A DNA stretch of 20,553 nt from Sodaliphilus sp050873765. GTDB taxonomy: Bacteria; Bacteroidota; Bacteroidia; Bacteroidales; Muribaculaceae. The notes below the pieces were generated by a model. The model saw only the letters and a list, made by a program, of their open reading frames with translations. It was not told where the DNA came from and searched no databases. The position numbers and the translations under genes were made by a program. Below are positions 5,843 to 13,769 of the stretch, in pieces (within the stretch, counting starts at the first letter, position 1; the number at the start of each line of letters is the position of its first letter). Location of the stretch: NCBI GenBank assembly GCA_050873765.1, contig JBNMJK010000046.1, positions 1 through 20,553 on the forward strand, given 5' to 3'.

Positions 5843-8455
5843 TCATTTGCCGGTGATGATGGATTTGATGTCGTTCAGTTTGTTGAGGGCTTCCATAGGT
5901 GTGAGGTTGTTGATGTCGAGCCCGAGAATCTGGTCGCGGATTTGGCTAAGCACTGGGTCGTCGAGCTGGAAGAACGACATCTGGTAGCCGCTGCGCTGCT
6001 TGCCCACATCGCCAAGGTCTTTGGTCACCGCCGGCTCATTGCGGTTGTTGGCCTCCAGTTGCGCCAGCACTTCTTCGGCGCGCTCCACAATGCTGCGAGG
6101 CATACCGGCGAGCTTGGCCACGTGAATACCGAAACTGTGCTCACTGCCGCCCTTCTCCAGTTTGCGCACAAACACCACCTTGCCGTCGATTTCCTTCACA
6201 CTCACGTTGTAGTTACGAATACGCTTAAACGACTTCTCCATCTCGTTCAACTCGTGGTAGTGGGTGGCGAATAGCGTTTTGGCGTGTGCGCGTCCTTCGT
6301 GTATGTATTCCACGATGCTCCATGCTATGGATATGCCATCGTAGGTGGAGGTGCCTCGGCCCAGCTCATCGAAAAGTACAAGGCTGCGCTCGCTCAGGTT
6401 GTTGAGAATGGAGGCCGCCTCGGTCATCTCCACCATGAACGTGGACTCTCCGAGCGAAATATTGTCGCTCGCGCCCACACGGGTGAATATCTTATCAACC
6501 AGCCCAATGTGAGCCGACTCGGCCGGCACATAGCAGCCTATCTGCGCCATCAGGGTGATGAGCGCCGTCTGGCGCAGCAGTGCCGACTTACCCGCCATGT
6601 TCGGACCCGTGATAATCATAATTTGCAGGTCGTCGTTGCCCAGGTGAATATCGTTGGGCACATAGCACTCTCCCGGTGGCAACTGCTTTTCTATCACGGG
6701 GTGGCGGCCCTGCTTGATGTCGATATCGAGTCCCTCGTCAATCACGGGGCGGTTATACTTATTCTCGATGGCCACACGCGTGAAGGCGCAAAGGCAGTCG
6801 AGCTGGGCTATCAGCTGGGAGTCGGTCTGAATGGCGGATATATACTCAGTCACCGCCGTCACAAGTTCGCCAAAGAGGCGGCTCTCTATCATCAGAATCT
6901 TCTCCTCCGCGCCCAGAATCTTCTCCTCATAGTCCTTCAGTTCCTGGGTGATATAGCGCTCAGCATTCACCAGCGTCTGTTTGCGCACCCACTCTGCAGG
7001 CACCTTGTCTTTGTGGGTGTTGCGCACCTCTATGTAGTAGCCAAACACATTGTTGTAGGCAATTTTAAGGCTTGGAATACCCGTGCGTTCACTCTCCTGC
7101 TTCTGCAGCCGCATCAAGTAGTCTTTGCTCGAGAGGGATATTTCACGCAGTTCATCAAGCTGAGAATCCACCCCAGCCTTGATTACATTGCCACGGTTCA
7201 CTTGGTTTGGCGCATCAGGGTTCACTTCCTGCTCGATACGGTCGCGGATGAGTTGGCAGGGGTTGATGCGGTCGCCAAAACTGCGCAGCACCTCCAGGTC
7301 CGACCGCTCGCATAGCCGCTTGATAGGCTCCAGCGCCTGTAGGGCGCATTTGAGCTGCACCAGTTCGCGAGGCGTGATGCGCCCCACCGCCACCTTTGAG
7401 GTGAGGCGTTCAAGGTCGCCCATCAATTCAAGTTGCTGCTTCACCAGCTCACGGCCCTCCACGTCCTTGAAGAAATACTCCACCACGTCGAGTCGGCGAT
7501 TGATGGCCTTCACATCTTTCAAGGGGAAAAGAATCCATCTGTGCAGCATTCGGGCACCCATAGGCGAGAGGGTGCGGTCGAGCACCCACAGCAAGCTCTT
7601 GCCTTCTTCGGCCATTGGCGCCACCAGCTCAAGATTGCGTACCGTGAACTTGTCGAGGCGCACAAACCGGTCGGCCTCGATGCGGGCCAATGTGGTGATA
7701 TGCTTGATTTGGGTGTGCTGCGTGAGGTCGAGATAATGGAGAATGGCGCCTGCCGCCTTCACGCCCTCTTTCATGCCTTCCACGCCAAAGCCCTTCAGAT
7801 TCTGTGTCTGGAAATGACGCAGCAGGCGGTCGGTAGTGCTTTCCTCGCTCATCATCCAGTCGTCGAGTTCAAAAGTGAGAATACGGGTGTTGAACAAGTC
7901 GGCAAACTTATCGCGGCAGCTCCGCTCTATCAGCACCTCCTTGGGGGCGAAATTGCCAAGGAGCTTATCCACATACTCCACAGAGCCTTCCGCCGCCAAG
8001 AATTCACCGGTGGAAATATCGAGAAACGACACGCCTATCGCCTTTTTCCCGAAGCACACCGCTGCCAAAAAGTTGTTCTCCTTCCGGTCGAGGATAGTGC
8101 CAGCCGTCACCACACCGGGGGTCACCAGCTCGGTGATGCCGCGCTTCACCAGCTTCTTGGTGAGTTTAGGGTCTTCAAGTTGGTCGCAGATAGCCACACG
8201 CTTGCCTGCGCGCACCAGCTTGGGCAGGTAGGTGTCGAGTGCATGGTGAGGGAAGCCCGCCATTGGAATGCCCGACCCTGCGCCTGTGCTGCGACGAGTG
8301 AGGGTGATGCCCAAAATTTCGCTGGCTGTGGTGGCATCGTCGCCGTATGTTTCATAGAAGTCGCCTACGCGATAAAGCAGCACCGCATCGGGGTGCTTGG
8401 CCTTCATCTCGTAGAAGTGCTTCATCATCGGAGTCAATTCTTTGCTCTTTGCCAT
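5843..8455 (-). CDS. mutS: DNA mismatch repair protein MutS
   Basis: The 870-residue protein is a full MutS. Domain I has the mismatch-wedge motif GDFYET (F-x-E) near residue 33. The connector, lever and clamp domains occupy the middle. The ATPase has Walker A GPNMAGKS (617-624), Walker B/signature LFDELGRGTSTYDG (from about 694) and the TFATHYHEL-type switch (here LFATHYHEL). A QMSFFQL motif (825-831) matches the beta-clamp-binding element found near MutS C-termini. The enzyme scans for mismatches and recruits MutL. Length and domain order are normal. It is monocistronic on the available evidence: hairpins flank it and its own -7 box lies just upstream. Ala in place of Gly in the Walker A loop is a conservative variation. 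Confidence 0.98.
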   Translation of the reverse strand: MAKSKELTPMMKHFYEMKAKHPDAVLLYRVGDFYETYGDDATTASEILGITLTRRSTGAGSGIPMAGFPHHALDTYLPKLVRAGKRVAICDQLEDPKLTKKLVKRGITELVTPGVVTAGTILDRKENNFLAAVCFGKKAIGVSFLDISTGEFLAAEGSVEYVDKLLGNFAPKEVLIERSCRDKFADLFNTRILTFELDDWMMSEESTTDRLLRHFQTQNLKGFGVEGMKEGVKAAGAILHYLDLTQHTQIKHITTLARIEADRFVRLDKFTVRNLELVAPMAEEGKSLLWVLDRTLSPMGARMLHRWILFPLKDVKAINRRLDVVEYFFKDVEGRELVKQQLELMGDLERLTSKVAVGRITPRELVQLKCALQALEPIKRLCERSDLEVLRSFGDRINPCQLIRDRIEQEVNPDAPNQVNRGNVIKAGVDSQLDELREISLSSKDYLMRLQKQESERTGIPSLKIAYNNVFGYYIEVRNTHKDKVPAEWVRKQTLVNAERYITQELKDYEEKILGAEEKILMIESRLFGELVTAVTEYISAIQTDSQLIAQLDCLCAFTRVAIENKYNRPVIDEGLDIDIKQGRHPVIEKQLPPGECYVPNDIHLGNDDLQIMIITGPNMAGKSALLRQTALITLMAQIGCYVPAESAHIGLVDKIFTRVGASDNISLGESTFMVEMTEAASILNNLSERSLVLFDELGRGTSTYDGISIAWSIVEYIHEGRAHAKTLFATHYHELNEMEKSFKRIRNYNVSVKEIDGKVVFVRKLEKGGSEHSFGIHVAKLAGMPRSIVERAEEVLAQLEANNRNEPAVTKDLGDVGKQRSGYQMSFFQLDDPVLSQIRDQILGLDINNLTPMEALNKLNDIKSIITGK

Positions 8456-8461
8456 AATTCA

Positions 8462-8492
8462 CAAAGATACAAAAATTTGGCTAAAAATCGAA
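8462..8492 (-). promoter_or_regulatory. Promoter of mutS
   Basis: The minus-strand -7 box TATCTTTG (8469 to 8462) matches TAnnTTTG. TTTCG, a weak TTTG-like element, lies 19 bases upstream. The box ends 7 bases before the mutS ATG, so the transcript would have almost no leader. Confidence 0.5.
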
Positions 8493-8571
8493 ATCTAAAA
8501 CCGATGCCGCCCTCCACAAAGAATGCTCAAAAGGCTCCATAACTGCAAAAATCTAAATTTCGACATAATCA

Positions 8572-8589
8572 TACTCTTTTGAAAGAGTA
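8572..8589 (-). terminator. Hairpin downstream of the AlbA_2 gene
   Basis: TACTCTTT (8572-8579) and AAAGAGTA (8582-8589) are perfect complements with 2 bases between, so the realistic fold is a 7-base stem with a TTGA-type tetraloop. It lies 27 bases past the stop at 8616. The following minus-strand bases are AT-rich but lack a solid U-run. The rest of the 8456-8615 spacer holds only the mutS promoter. Confidence 0.35.
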
Positions 8590-8615
8590 GTATTCGTATC
8601 ACATAAGCGCAAAAG

Positions 8616-10142
8616 CTATTCAACAACCTTCCATTCTCCGCCATTGCGTGAGCCTCCGATGCGAATTATCTTACCTCTTTGCTTCAACTTCTTAATATGG
8701 TAAGCGACACCATCTTCAGTTATGCCACATATAGATGCAATCTCTTTTGCAGTAACCTTAGGATTTTTACTTATTATTTTGAAAATAGTTTCCGTAGTAT
8801 CGGCAGGAGTTTCCGTAGCAATTGTAGAAGTTTCCGTAGAAGTTTCCGTAGTATCAGCAGGAGTTTCCGTAGTGACATTTGCACTGTTCCCCAGTTTAAG
8901 ATATGTTTCTATTCTATCAGGGTTACTCTTTTCCTCCACAGTAGGTGTACTCCAACCATTATCCTTCCATCCTTTTACTATCACATCTGCACCTGTTCCA
9001 CCTTTCTCGCCAATTCCCAAGAATACAAACATCTTTTGAATGACAGGATTTCTGCACACGCTATGTCCACCTTCATAGTATTCTTCCATGCTCACAAGCA
9101 TTGTACCAGGATTCGACAACACAATATGGTCGAGGTATCTGTCTATGACAATATTGCCTCTCACTGTATATGCGGCATGAATCAGACTATTGGCAAAAGC
9201 TTCTCGCAAAGCCACATGAGCCGTGGTTGTATTATTCCTCATCTGATTATTGTCAAGACTGAATGGCACAGGCAAGGCTTGCTGCAATAAAGGCAAGACA
9301 CGAGTGAAAAACTGGTAAAGATTGGCTTCCCACGTTCCATCGGGATATATACGATTTGTCCAACGTATCTGAGGATCATCACTCAAATGCTCACGATAGT
9401 CTGGAAAAAACTCTTGGCAACACTCTGGGTCTGTAATGCTGTTGGTCTTGCCAAACATAAGCAATCCAGCCACCGTAAACCCTTCCGTTGACGTAGCTCT
9501 GTCCTTGCGATAGGCACCTATGTTTTCCAAAAACTGCTTATCGTCAATTTCTGTCCAAGGATGATTTTCATGTTTGATATCGTATGCACGGCGATACTGG
9601 TGAAGAGTAGGTATATCAATGTCGTCGATGGAATAACCTCGTAGAATTCGAGAGTCAGCAGAAGCCTTCATATTGTTGGCATCCGAATACATCTGCTTTA
9701 TCTCATCATCAGTACAGAGATAATCGCCCTCATCCCTACGCTTATAGGTATGTCCAAATGGAGTAAGTGTAAGATGAATTGGACGCAGGTCGTATTGAGC
9801 ACGAGGTATCCTGAAGGCAAGTAGGTATTGCCCTCCGTCAGTCTTTATTTCTTCTATATCGCTCTCTACCAATAATGGGATGTTCACACACGACTTGTTG
9901 TGTGCATCATCCCAAAACTGCTTTCTGTACTTTGCGACAAGCTCTTCTGATAGACCATCAGGGGTAAATTTATGATCTTTTTCCTTCACTCCCAGCACAA
10001 TCGTGCCGCCATTGGTGTTGGCCAAGGCAGAGAATGAACGCCAAAATTCAGTTTTAGGAAAACCGCCAGCAGCTGACTTGTATTCCACTTCGGAATTCTC
10101 CTTCAATTGGAGCTTTAAACGTATTTGGTCTGCTATATTCAT
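8616..10142 (-). CDS. AlbA_2 / Schlafen-type ATP-binding transcriptional-regulator-like protein
   Basis: The 508-residue protein begins with an AlbA_2 (Schlafen AlbA) domain: ENSEVEYKSA (15-24), then WRSFSALANTNGGTIVLGV (34-52). The C-terminal half has an HATPase_c_4-like segment (about 305-410; ALREAFANSLIHAAY, then a glycine-rich GIGEKGGTGADVI). Residues 424-452 are a Thr/Glu repeat (TETPADTTET type). Residues 453-508 form a winged helix with KEIASICGITEDGVAYHIKKL. Proteins of this build are usually called ATP-binding or putative DNA-binding proteins; their ligand and role are mostly unknown. The gene starts only 20 bases after ribF and may be cotranscribed with it, but it is clearly AT-richer, suggesting later insertion. 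Function beyond the domains is not claimed. Confidence 0.85.
   Translation of the reverse strand: MNIADQIRLKLQLKENSEVEYKSAAGGFPKTEFWRSFSALANTNGGTIVLGVKEKDHKFTPDGLSEELVAKYRKQFWDDAHNKSCVNIPLLVESDIEEIKTDGGQYLLAFRIPRAQYDLRPIHLTLTPFGHTYKRRDEGDYLCTDDEIKQMYSDANNMKASADSRILRGYSIDDIDIPTLHQYRRAYDIKHENHPWTEIDDKQFLENIGAYRKDRATSTEGFTVAGLLMFGKTNSITDPECCQEFFPDYREHLSDDPQIRWTNRIYPDGTWEANLYQFFTRVLPLLQQALPVPFSLDNNQMRNNTTTAHVALREAFANSLIHAAYTVRGNIVIDRYLDHIVLSNPGTMLVSMEEYYEGGHSVCRNPVIQKMFVFLGIGEKGGTGADVIVKGWKDNGWSTPTVEEKSNPDRIETYLKLGNSANVTTETPADTTETSTETSTIATETPADTTETIFKIISKNPKVTAKEIASICGITEDGVAYHIKKLKQRGKIIRIGGSRNGGEWKVVE
8788..8872. repeat. In-frame short repeat array inside the AlbA_2 gene
   Basis: GTTTCCGTAG occurs five times, at 8788, 8809, 8830, 8842 and 8863. 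The steps are 21, 21, 12 and 21 bases, all multiples of three. The units encode the Thr-Glu-Thr linker just before the winged helix. Copy number could vary between strains without breaking the frame. Confidence 0.85.
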
Positions 10143-10162
10143 TTCAACTTGATTTTATTGCA

Positions 10163-11116
10163 TTAGGGGGCGGTGGGATTGTGGGTGAGGTAGGACTGGA
10201 GGATTTGGCGCGAGGTGGCACGGTCGTGGGTGAGCTGGGCACGCAGCTGGTCGATACTGCCGAGCTTAAATTCAAGGCGCAGGAATTTGATGAACTGAAG
10301 GGTGATGGGAGCGCCGTAGATGTCGCCGTCGAAGTCGAAGATGTTCACCTCCACCGAGAGCTGTGGCCCATTTTCAAGCGTGGGGCGCACGCCCACGTTC
10401 ACCATGCCCTGGTGCCATGTGCCAGCCACTTTCACCATCACCGCATACGCGCCATTGTGCGGCAGGATAAGGCCGCGCGGAATCTCACCCACATTAGCCG
10501 TGGGGAAACCGATGCCGCTGCCATTGTGGAAGCCGTGCACCACCTTACCTGAGAGGGCGTAAGGCCGGCTTAAGCAGTGCATGGCGTCGTCCACCTTGCC
10601 CGATGCAATGAGGCGGCGAATAATGGAAGAGCTAACGGGGGCATATTCGCCCAAATATTCCGGAGCCTTGATCACCTCGATGCCGAGGTCGTGGCCATGG
10701 CGCTCATAGTCGGCAAAGGTCTCGGTCTTGTCGTGGCCAAAGCGGTGGTCGTAGCCCACCACAAGGGCAGCCACGCCGTAACGGTCGCGCAAGAGCTGAA
10801 GAAACTGCCGCGAGGTGTTGAGCGACAGCTCTCGCGTGAAATTCATCAGCACCGTAACGTCGATGCCATGCCGGCCTATTTCCGCCACTTTATCCTCCAC
10901 CGTCATCAGCATCTTTATATCGCTCTGTGGGTGAAGCACCGCCTGCGGATGCTGCGCAAAGGTGATGACTGCCGAGCGCAGATGCCGCTCAGCGGCAATG
11001 CGCCTCACCTCGCCAATGAGCGTGAGGTGGCCACGGTGCACGCCGTCAAACATGCCGATGGTGGCCACGGTGCTGTGCTGCGGAAGTCGGTCGGTGTCGT
11101 GTAGAATCTGCATCAC
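10163..11116 (-). CDS. ribF: Bifunctional riboflavin kinase / FAD synthetase
   Basis: The 317-residue protein makes FMN from riboflavin and FAD from FMN. The N-terminal adenylyltransferase has GMFDGVHRGH (21-30, the HxGH-type motif), GYDHRFG (121-127) and a VSSSIIRRLI element (161-170). The C-terminal kinase has HNGSGIGFPTANV (197-209) and MVNVGVRPT (238-246). Its ATG (11116) overlaps the stop of the HAD gene as ATGA, a translational-coupling arrangement. A second ATG follows immediately, so the first residue could be either Met. Length is standard. No FMN riboswitch-like structure was noticed upstream; HAD coding sequence occupies that space. Confidence 0.97.
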   Translation of the reverse strand: MMQILHDTDRLPQHSTVATIGMFDGVHRGHLTLIGEVRRIAAERHLRSAVITFAQHPQAVLHPQSDIKMLMTVEDKVAEIGRHGIDVTVLMNFTRELSLNTSRQFLQLLRDRYGVAALVVGYDHRFGHDKTETFADYERHGHDLGIEVIKAPEYLGEYAPVSSSIIRRLIASGKVDDAMHCLSRPYALSGKVVHGFHNGSGIGFPTANVGEIPRGLILPHNGAYAVMVKVAGTWHQGMVNVGVRPTLENGPQLSVEVNIFDFDGDIYGAPITLQFIKFLRLEFKLGSIDQLRAQLTHDRATSRQILQSYLTHNPTAP

Positions 11117-11742
11117 GCTAATTTCATTCGTTTGAGTATGTCGATAAATTCCTCACCCTCGTGCACGAGAGCCACATGGAAACCCTTGGCTGCCGCTGCG
11201 TCGATATTGCGCTGGCCATCGTCAAGGAAAAGCGTCTGCTCGGGCTGAATGTTCATGGTGGTGATGGCGTAGTCGAAGATTTCGGGTGCTGGCTTGTTGT
11301 GTTTGGCCTTATACGACACGGTGATGCCGTCGAAATAAGCGTGAATGTCGCGCCCCTCTTTTTGGAAAAGGCGGGCAATCACCCCTTCAAACATGATGGG
11401 ATTGGTGTTCGACAGCACATAAGTGCCATATTTCTGGCGCAACATTCGCAACGCCTCCAGGCGATGTGTGGGTATGTCGATGATAAAATTGCAGATAGCC
11501 TGCTCAATTTGCGCATCGGTCACGCCGGCTGGCATGGTCTTGCGCATCGCCTCGCAAAACTCAGCCGGGCTCAGCGCTCCAGCCTCTAATTGCAGAAATG
11601 CGCCACTCTGCCTGTAGAGGCCTATCATCTCATCGGCGTTGGTCATGCCCAATGCGGTAAGCGAATCTACACACCGCTGGCGCTCAATGTCGATAATCAC
11701 GCCGCCGAGGTCGAAAAGCAGATTCTTGATTTTCTTGTCCAT
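11113..11742 (-). CDS. HAD-superfamily phosphatase (subfamily IA-like)
   Basis: The 209-residue protein has HAD motif I at LLFDLGGVI (nucleophile Asp11). The second Asp of DxD is Gly, as in YihX-type enzymes. Motif II is YVLSNTNP, motif III lies in KHNKPAPEIF, and motif IV is LFLDDGQRNID. A helical cap lies between motifs I and II. It should hydrolyse a small phosphoester; since it is coupled to ribF by a 4-base overlap, a flavin-pathway phosphate such as the 5-amino-6-ribitylaminouracil phosphate or FMN is a reasonable guess but not shown. I chose ATG 11742 (MDKKIKN) because a longer reading from GTG 11805 would begin inside a transcription terminator and adds a non-homologous leader. Confidence 0.88.
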   Translation of the reverse strand: MDKKIKNLLFDLGGVIIDIERQRCVDSLTALGMTNADEMIGLYRQSGAFLQLEAGALSPAEFCEAMRKTMPAGVTDAQIEQAICNFIIDIPTHRLEALRMLRQKYGTYVLSNTNPIMFEGVIARLFQKEGRDIHAYFDGITVSYKAKHNKPAPEIFDYAITTMNIQPEQTLFLDDGQRNIDAAAAKGFHVALVHEGEEFIDILKRMKLA

Positions 11743-11760
11743 CTTATCCCTTAAAAACCA

Positions 11761-11806
11761 TAAAAAGTGCGCACCCTGCCACTGTGTGTGGGTGAGGGTG
11801 GGCACT
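11761..11806 (-). terminator. Intrinsic terminator between the SDR gene and the HAD-ribF genes
   Basis: On the minus strand AGTGCCCACCCT (11806 to 11795) pairs with AGGGTGCGCACT (11777 to 11766), 11 of 12 pairs with one G-G mismatch. TTTTTA follows directly. It begins 19 bases after the SDR stop. The T-run ends only 18 bases before the HAD ATG, and no TAnnTTTG box lies between, so it may act as an attenuator for HAD-ribF. Confidence 0.75.
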
Positions 11807-11824
11807 GTATATCATATACTGTAA

Positions 11825-12661
11825 TTAGTCGTGAAGCTGCTTGTTGAGCACGCGCATGGTGTCGTTGCACAACTTGATAAACACTTCGCGGTTACGCAGA
11901 AGCGAGCTGGCCTTAATTTGTTTGTTGCCGCTCTTGAAGATGAATCCGGTGTCGGTAGAGCCGATAGCGCGCATCATCGTTTTGGCGCCGCTCTCCAGAT
12001 TGCCGGTGTGGTTGCTGATAAACTGGAAACGGCTGAAAAAGCGGTTCATGCTCAATTTGCTCAGGTTCACCAGGCCAGAGTCCACGCTATTGACCATCAC
12101 ATGGTGGCTGCGGAACACGGTGGATAGGTAGATGGAGAACAGCGAGAGCGCCATCTTGCTCTGGGCATAGGCGGTGATGGGCATAAAATTGCTCACGGCT
12201 GGAAATTCGTAAGGAATCGACACGGGCGTGTGGGAGAGCGATGTGCTGAATATGATGCGGCCTCCCTCCACCATCAGCGGACGGATCAGCAGCGACAGCA
12301 GCGCCGTGCTGAGGAAGTTCACCTGCACTAATTTTTCGTAGCCGTCGGGCGACATTTCGCTCTTGCGGCTAATGTAGCTGGCATTGTTCACGAGCACAGC
12401 CACAGGGCGGTCAAGCGCCTTGATTTGCTGTACAAAACTCCGCACGCTGGCAAATGAGCCAAGGTCGAGGTGCATGCTGGTGATATCGTTGTTGCGAGTG
12501 CGTATTGTCAGTTCTCTTGCCTTTGCTTCGCTCTTCTCTGTGTCGTAGCAAGCCATCACTATGGCGTGGCCGGCTTCTGCCAATTGCTGAGCCACCACGC
12601 TGCCCATAGCGTCGGTGGCGCCAGTGACGATGTAGAGCGGTTTGGTTGTAGGATTGTCCAT
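11825..12661 (-). CDS. Short-chain dehydrogenase/reductase family protein
   Basis: The 278-residue protein has the SDR nucleotide loop TGATDAMG (13-20), NNAS (92-95), active-site Ser in IIFSTSLSH (about 139-141) and YAQSK (Tyr165-xxx-Lys169). This is the classical catalytic set, so it is probably an active NAD(P)(H)-dependent oxidoreductase. The pattern (ACYDTEKSEAKA, PDGYEKLVQVNFLS) resembles the retinol-dehydrogenase/protochlorophyllide-reductase-like group, but substrate is unknown. The gene starts 13 bases after the M28 lipoprotein gene and shares its strand, so they likely form one transcript. It ends in the terminator at 11761-11806. No signal peptide is seen. Confidence 0.88.
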   Translation of the reverse strand: MDNPTTKPLYIVTGATDAMGSVVAQQLAEAGHAIVMACYDTEKSEAKARELTIRTRNNDITSMHLDLGSFASVRSFVQQIKALDRPVAVLVNNASYISRKSEMSPDGYEKLVQVNFLSTALLSLLIRPLMVEGGRIIFSTSLSHTPVSIPYEFPAVSNFMPITAYAQSKMALSLFSIYLSTVFRSHHVMVNSVDSGLVNLSKLSMNRFFSRFQFISNHTGNLESGAKTMMRAIGSTDTGFIFKSGNKQIKASSLLRNREVFIKLCNDTMRVLNKQLHD

Positions 12662-12674
12662 ATTTTCTCTTTAA

Positions 12675-13661
12675 TTATTGTTCATAAATAAGGTTGGCCA
12701 CCGTCTGCCCCACGGCCTTGAGCGTGGCGGGGGAAATTTTGTCGATGGTGTCGGCAGTGGTGTGCCAGTAGGGATAGAAGCCGCCACTGTCGGGGCGCAT
12801 GTCTATGATGTCGATGCAGGGTATGCCGCCTCTGATGATGAACACATGGTCGTCGGTGGCAGCGCCATACTGCATACTCTTAAAGAGGTTGCTGTAGCCA
12901 CTGTTGGCGGCTATGCCCCACACTTTCTCCACCAGTTCTGGCGAACTCTGGAGCGAGAATCCCTCTTGGTAGAACTGCGCATCGGGGGCGCCCACCATAT
13001 CCACCAGCACGCCATACATAGGCTTGTAGCCTTTCACATGGGGGTGAGCCACCCAGTATTGGGCACCTAAAGCCCAACTCTCCTCATCGTTCTCGCTGCC
13101 CCAGTCTTCGGCATCGACCAGCAGGATATCCACGCCCACGTTTGGCTTCTTGGCTTGCATCACGCGCGCCAGTTCGAGAAGTACGCCCACACCGCTGGCG
13201 CCGTCGTTGGCGCCCATCACGGGGCTTTTATGCTTCGCCTCGTCGGGGTCGGCGTCGGCCCAAGGGCGGGTGTCCCAGTGCGCCAGCAGCAGCACGCGCT
13301 GCTTGGCGTCGGGGTTGATGATGCCTATATAGTTGGTGGCTTTCAGCGATTTACCGTCGAATGTGGTGAGATTGGCCTTCTGAGCCACCACCTTGTCGCA
13401 AAAGCGGCGAAGTTGGGCCTCAATCCACGCTCCGCATTGGGTGTGCCCCATCGTTTCGGGCACACGCGGTCCAAATTCACATTGGCGTTTCACAAAGGAG
13501 AATGCGCTGTCGGCATTAAAATCCACAGCGAAAGCGGCCTCAGTGGCTGCCGATGTGTCGGCACTTGAATCGGCCGTGCTGCCAGATGCCTTGCCAGAGC
13601 CGCACGAGGTGGCCACACACAGCGCAGCTATCATACTCAATATCTGATGCATTTTCATCAT
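12675..13661 (-). CDS. M28-fold glutaminyl-peptide cyclotransferase-like lipoprotein
   Basis: With start 13661 the 328-residue protein has a lipoprotein-type leader (MMKMHQILSMIAALCVATSC, Cys20). Its M28 fold carries LLLAHWDTRPW (125-134), GANDGASGVGVLLELAR (150-166; metal Asp153), VDAEDWG (182-188; Glu185) and PYWHTTADTIDKI (297-309; Trp299-His300). The Trp-His and single-zinc ligand pattern matches the type II glutaminyl cyclases known from Porphyromonas and relatives better than aminopeptidases. It would convert N-terminal Gln to pyroglutamate on exported proteins in the periplasm. An upstream Met at 13733 would put a 24-residue non-hydrophobic leader before the signal, so 13661 (or 13658) is preferred. 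M28 aminopeptidase remains the alternative. Confidence 0.8.
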   Translation of the reverse strand: MMKMHQILSMIAALCVATSCGSGKASGSTADSSADTSAATEAAFAVDFNADSAFSFVKRQCEFGPRVPETMGHTQCGAWIEAQLRRFCDKVVAQKANLTTFDGKSLKATNYIGIINPDAKQRVLLLAHWDTRPWADADPDEAKHKSPVMGANDGASGVGVLLELARVMQAKKPNVGVDILLVDAEDWGSENDEESWALGAQYWVAHPHVKGYKPMYGVLVDMVGAPDAQFYQEGFSLQSSPELVEKVWGIAANSGYSNLFKSMQYGAATDDHVFIIRGGIPCIDIIDMRPDSGGFYPYWHTTADTIDKISPATLKAVGQTVANLIYEQ

Positions 13662-13704
13662 GTAGTTTTTTTCCAAAAAAGGGACACTACCCCATTTCAA
13701 ACCA

Positions 13705-13712
13705 CAAAGGTA
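13705..13712 (-). promoter_or_regulatory. -7 box for the M28/SDR transcript
   Basis: Minus-strand TACCTTTG (13712 to 13705) fits TAnnTTTG. It lies 43 bases before the M28 ATG. No TTTG is seen at the expected upstream distance. Its place upstream of 13661 supports that start over 13733. Confidence 0.4.
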
Positions 13713-13769
13713 GCTAAAAAACTTCAGTACCATCTAAAAATTGCACACTTAAATCACTTTTGAGCAAAA

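Noticed and set aside
6284..8542. Long plus-strand frames (343 and 369 codons) opposite mutS
   Set aside because: They mirror mutS codon bias, have no domains, and their composition (His/Leu/Arg-rich) is typical of antisense shadows in GC-rich genes.
8788..8872. CRISPR-like array
   Set aside because: The repeats are only 10 bases, the spacers are 2-11 bases and similar to each other, and the array is in-frame coding sequence.
11743..11805. N-terminal extension of the HAD protein from GTG 11805
   Set aside because: It would lie within the intrinsic terminator stem and adds residues before the conserved start of motif I.
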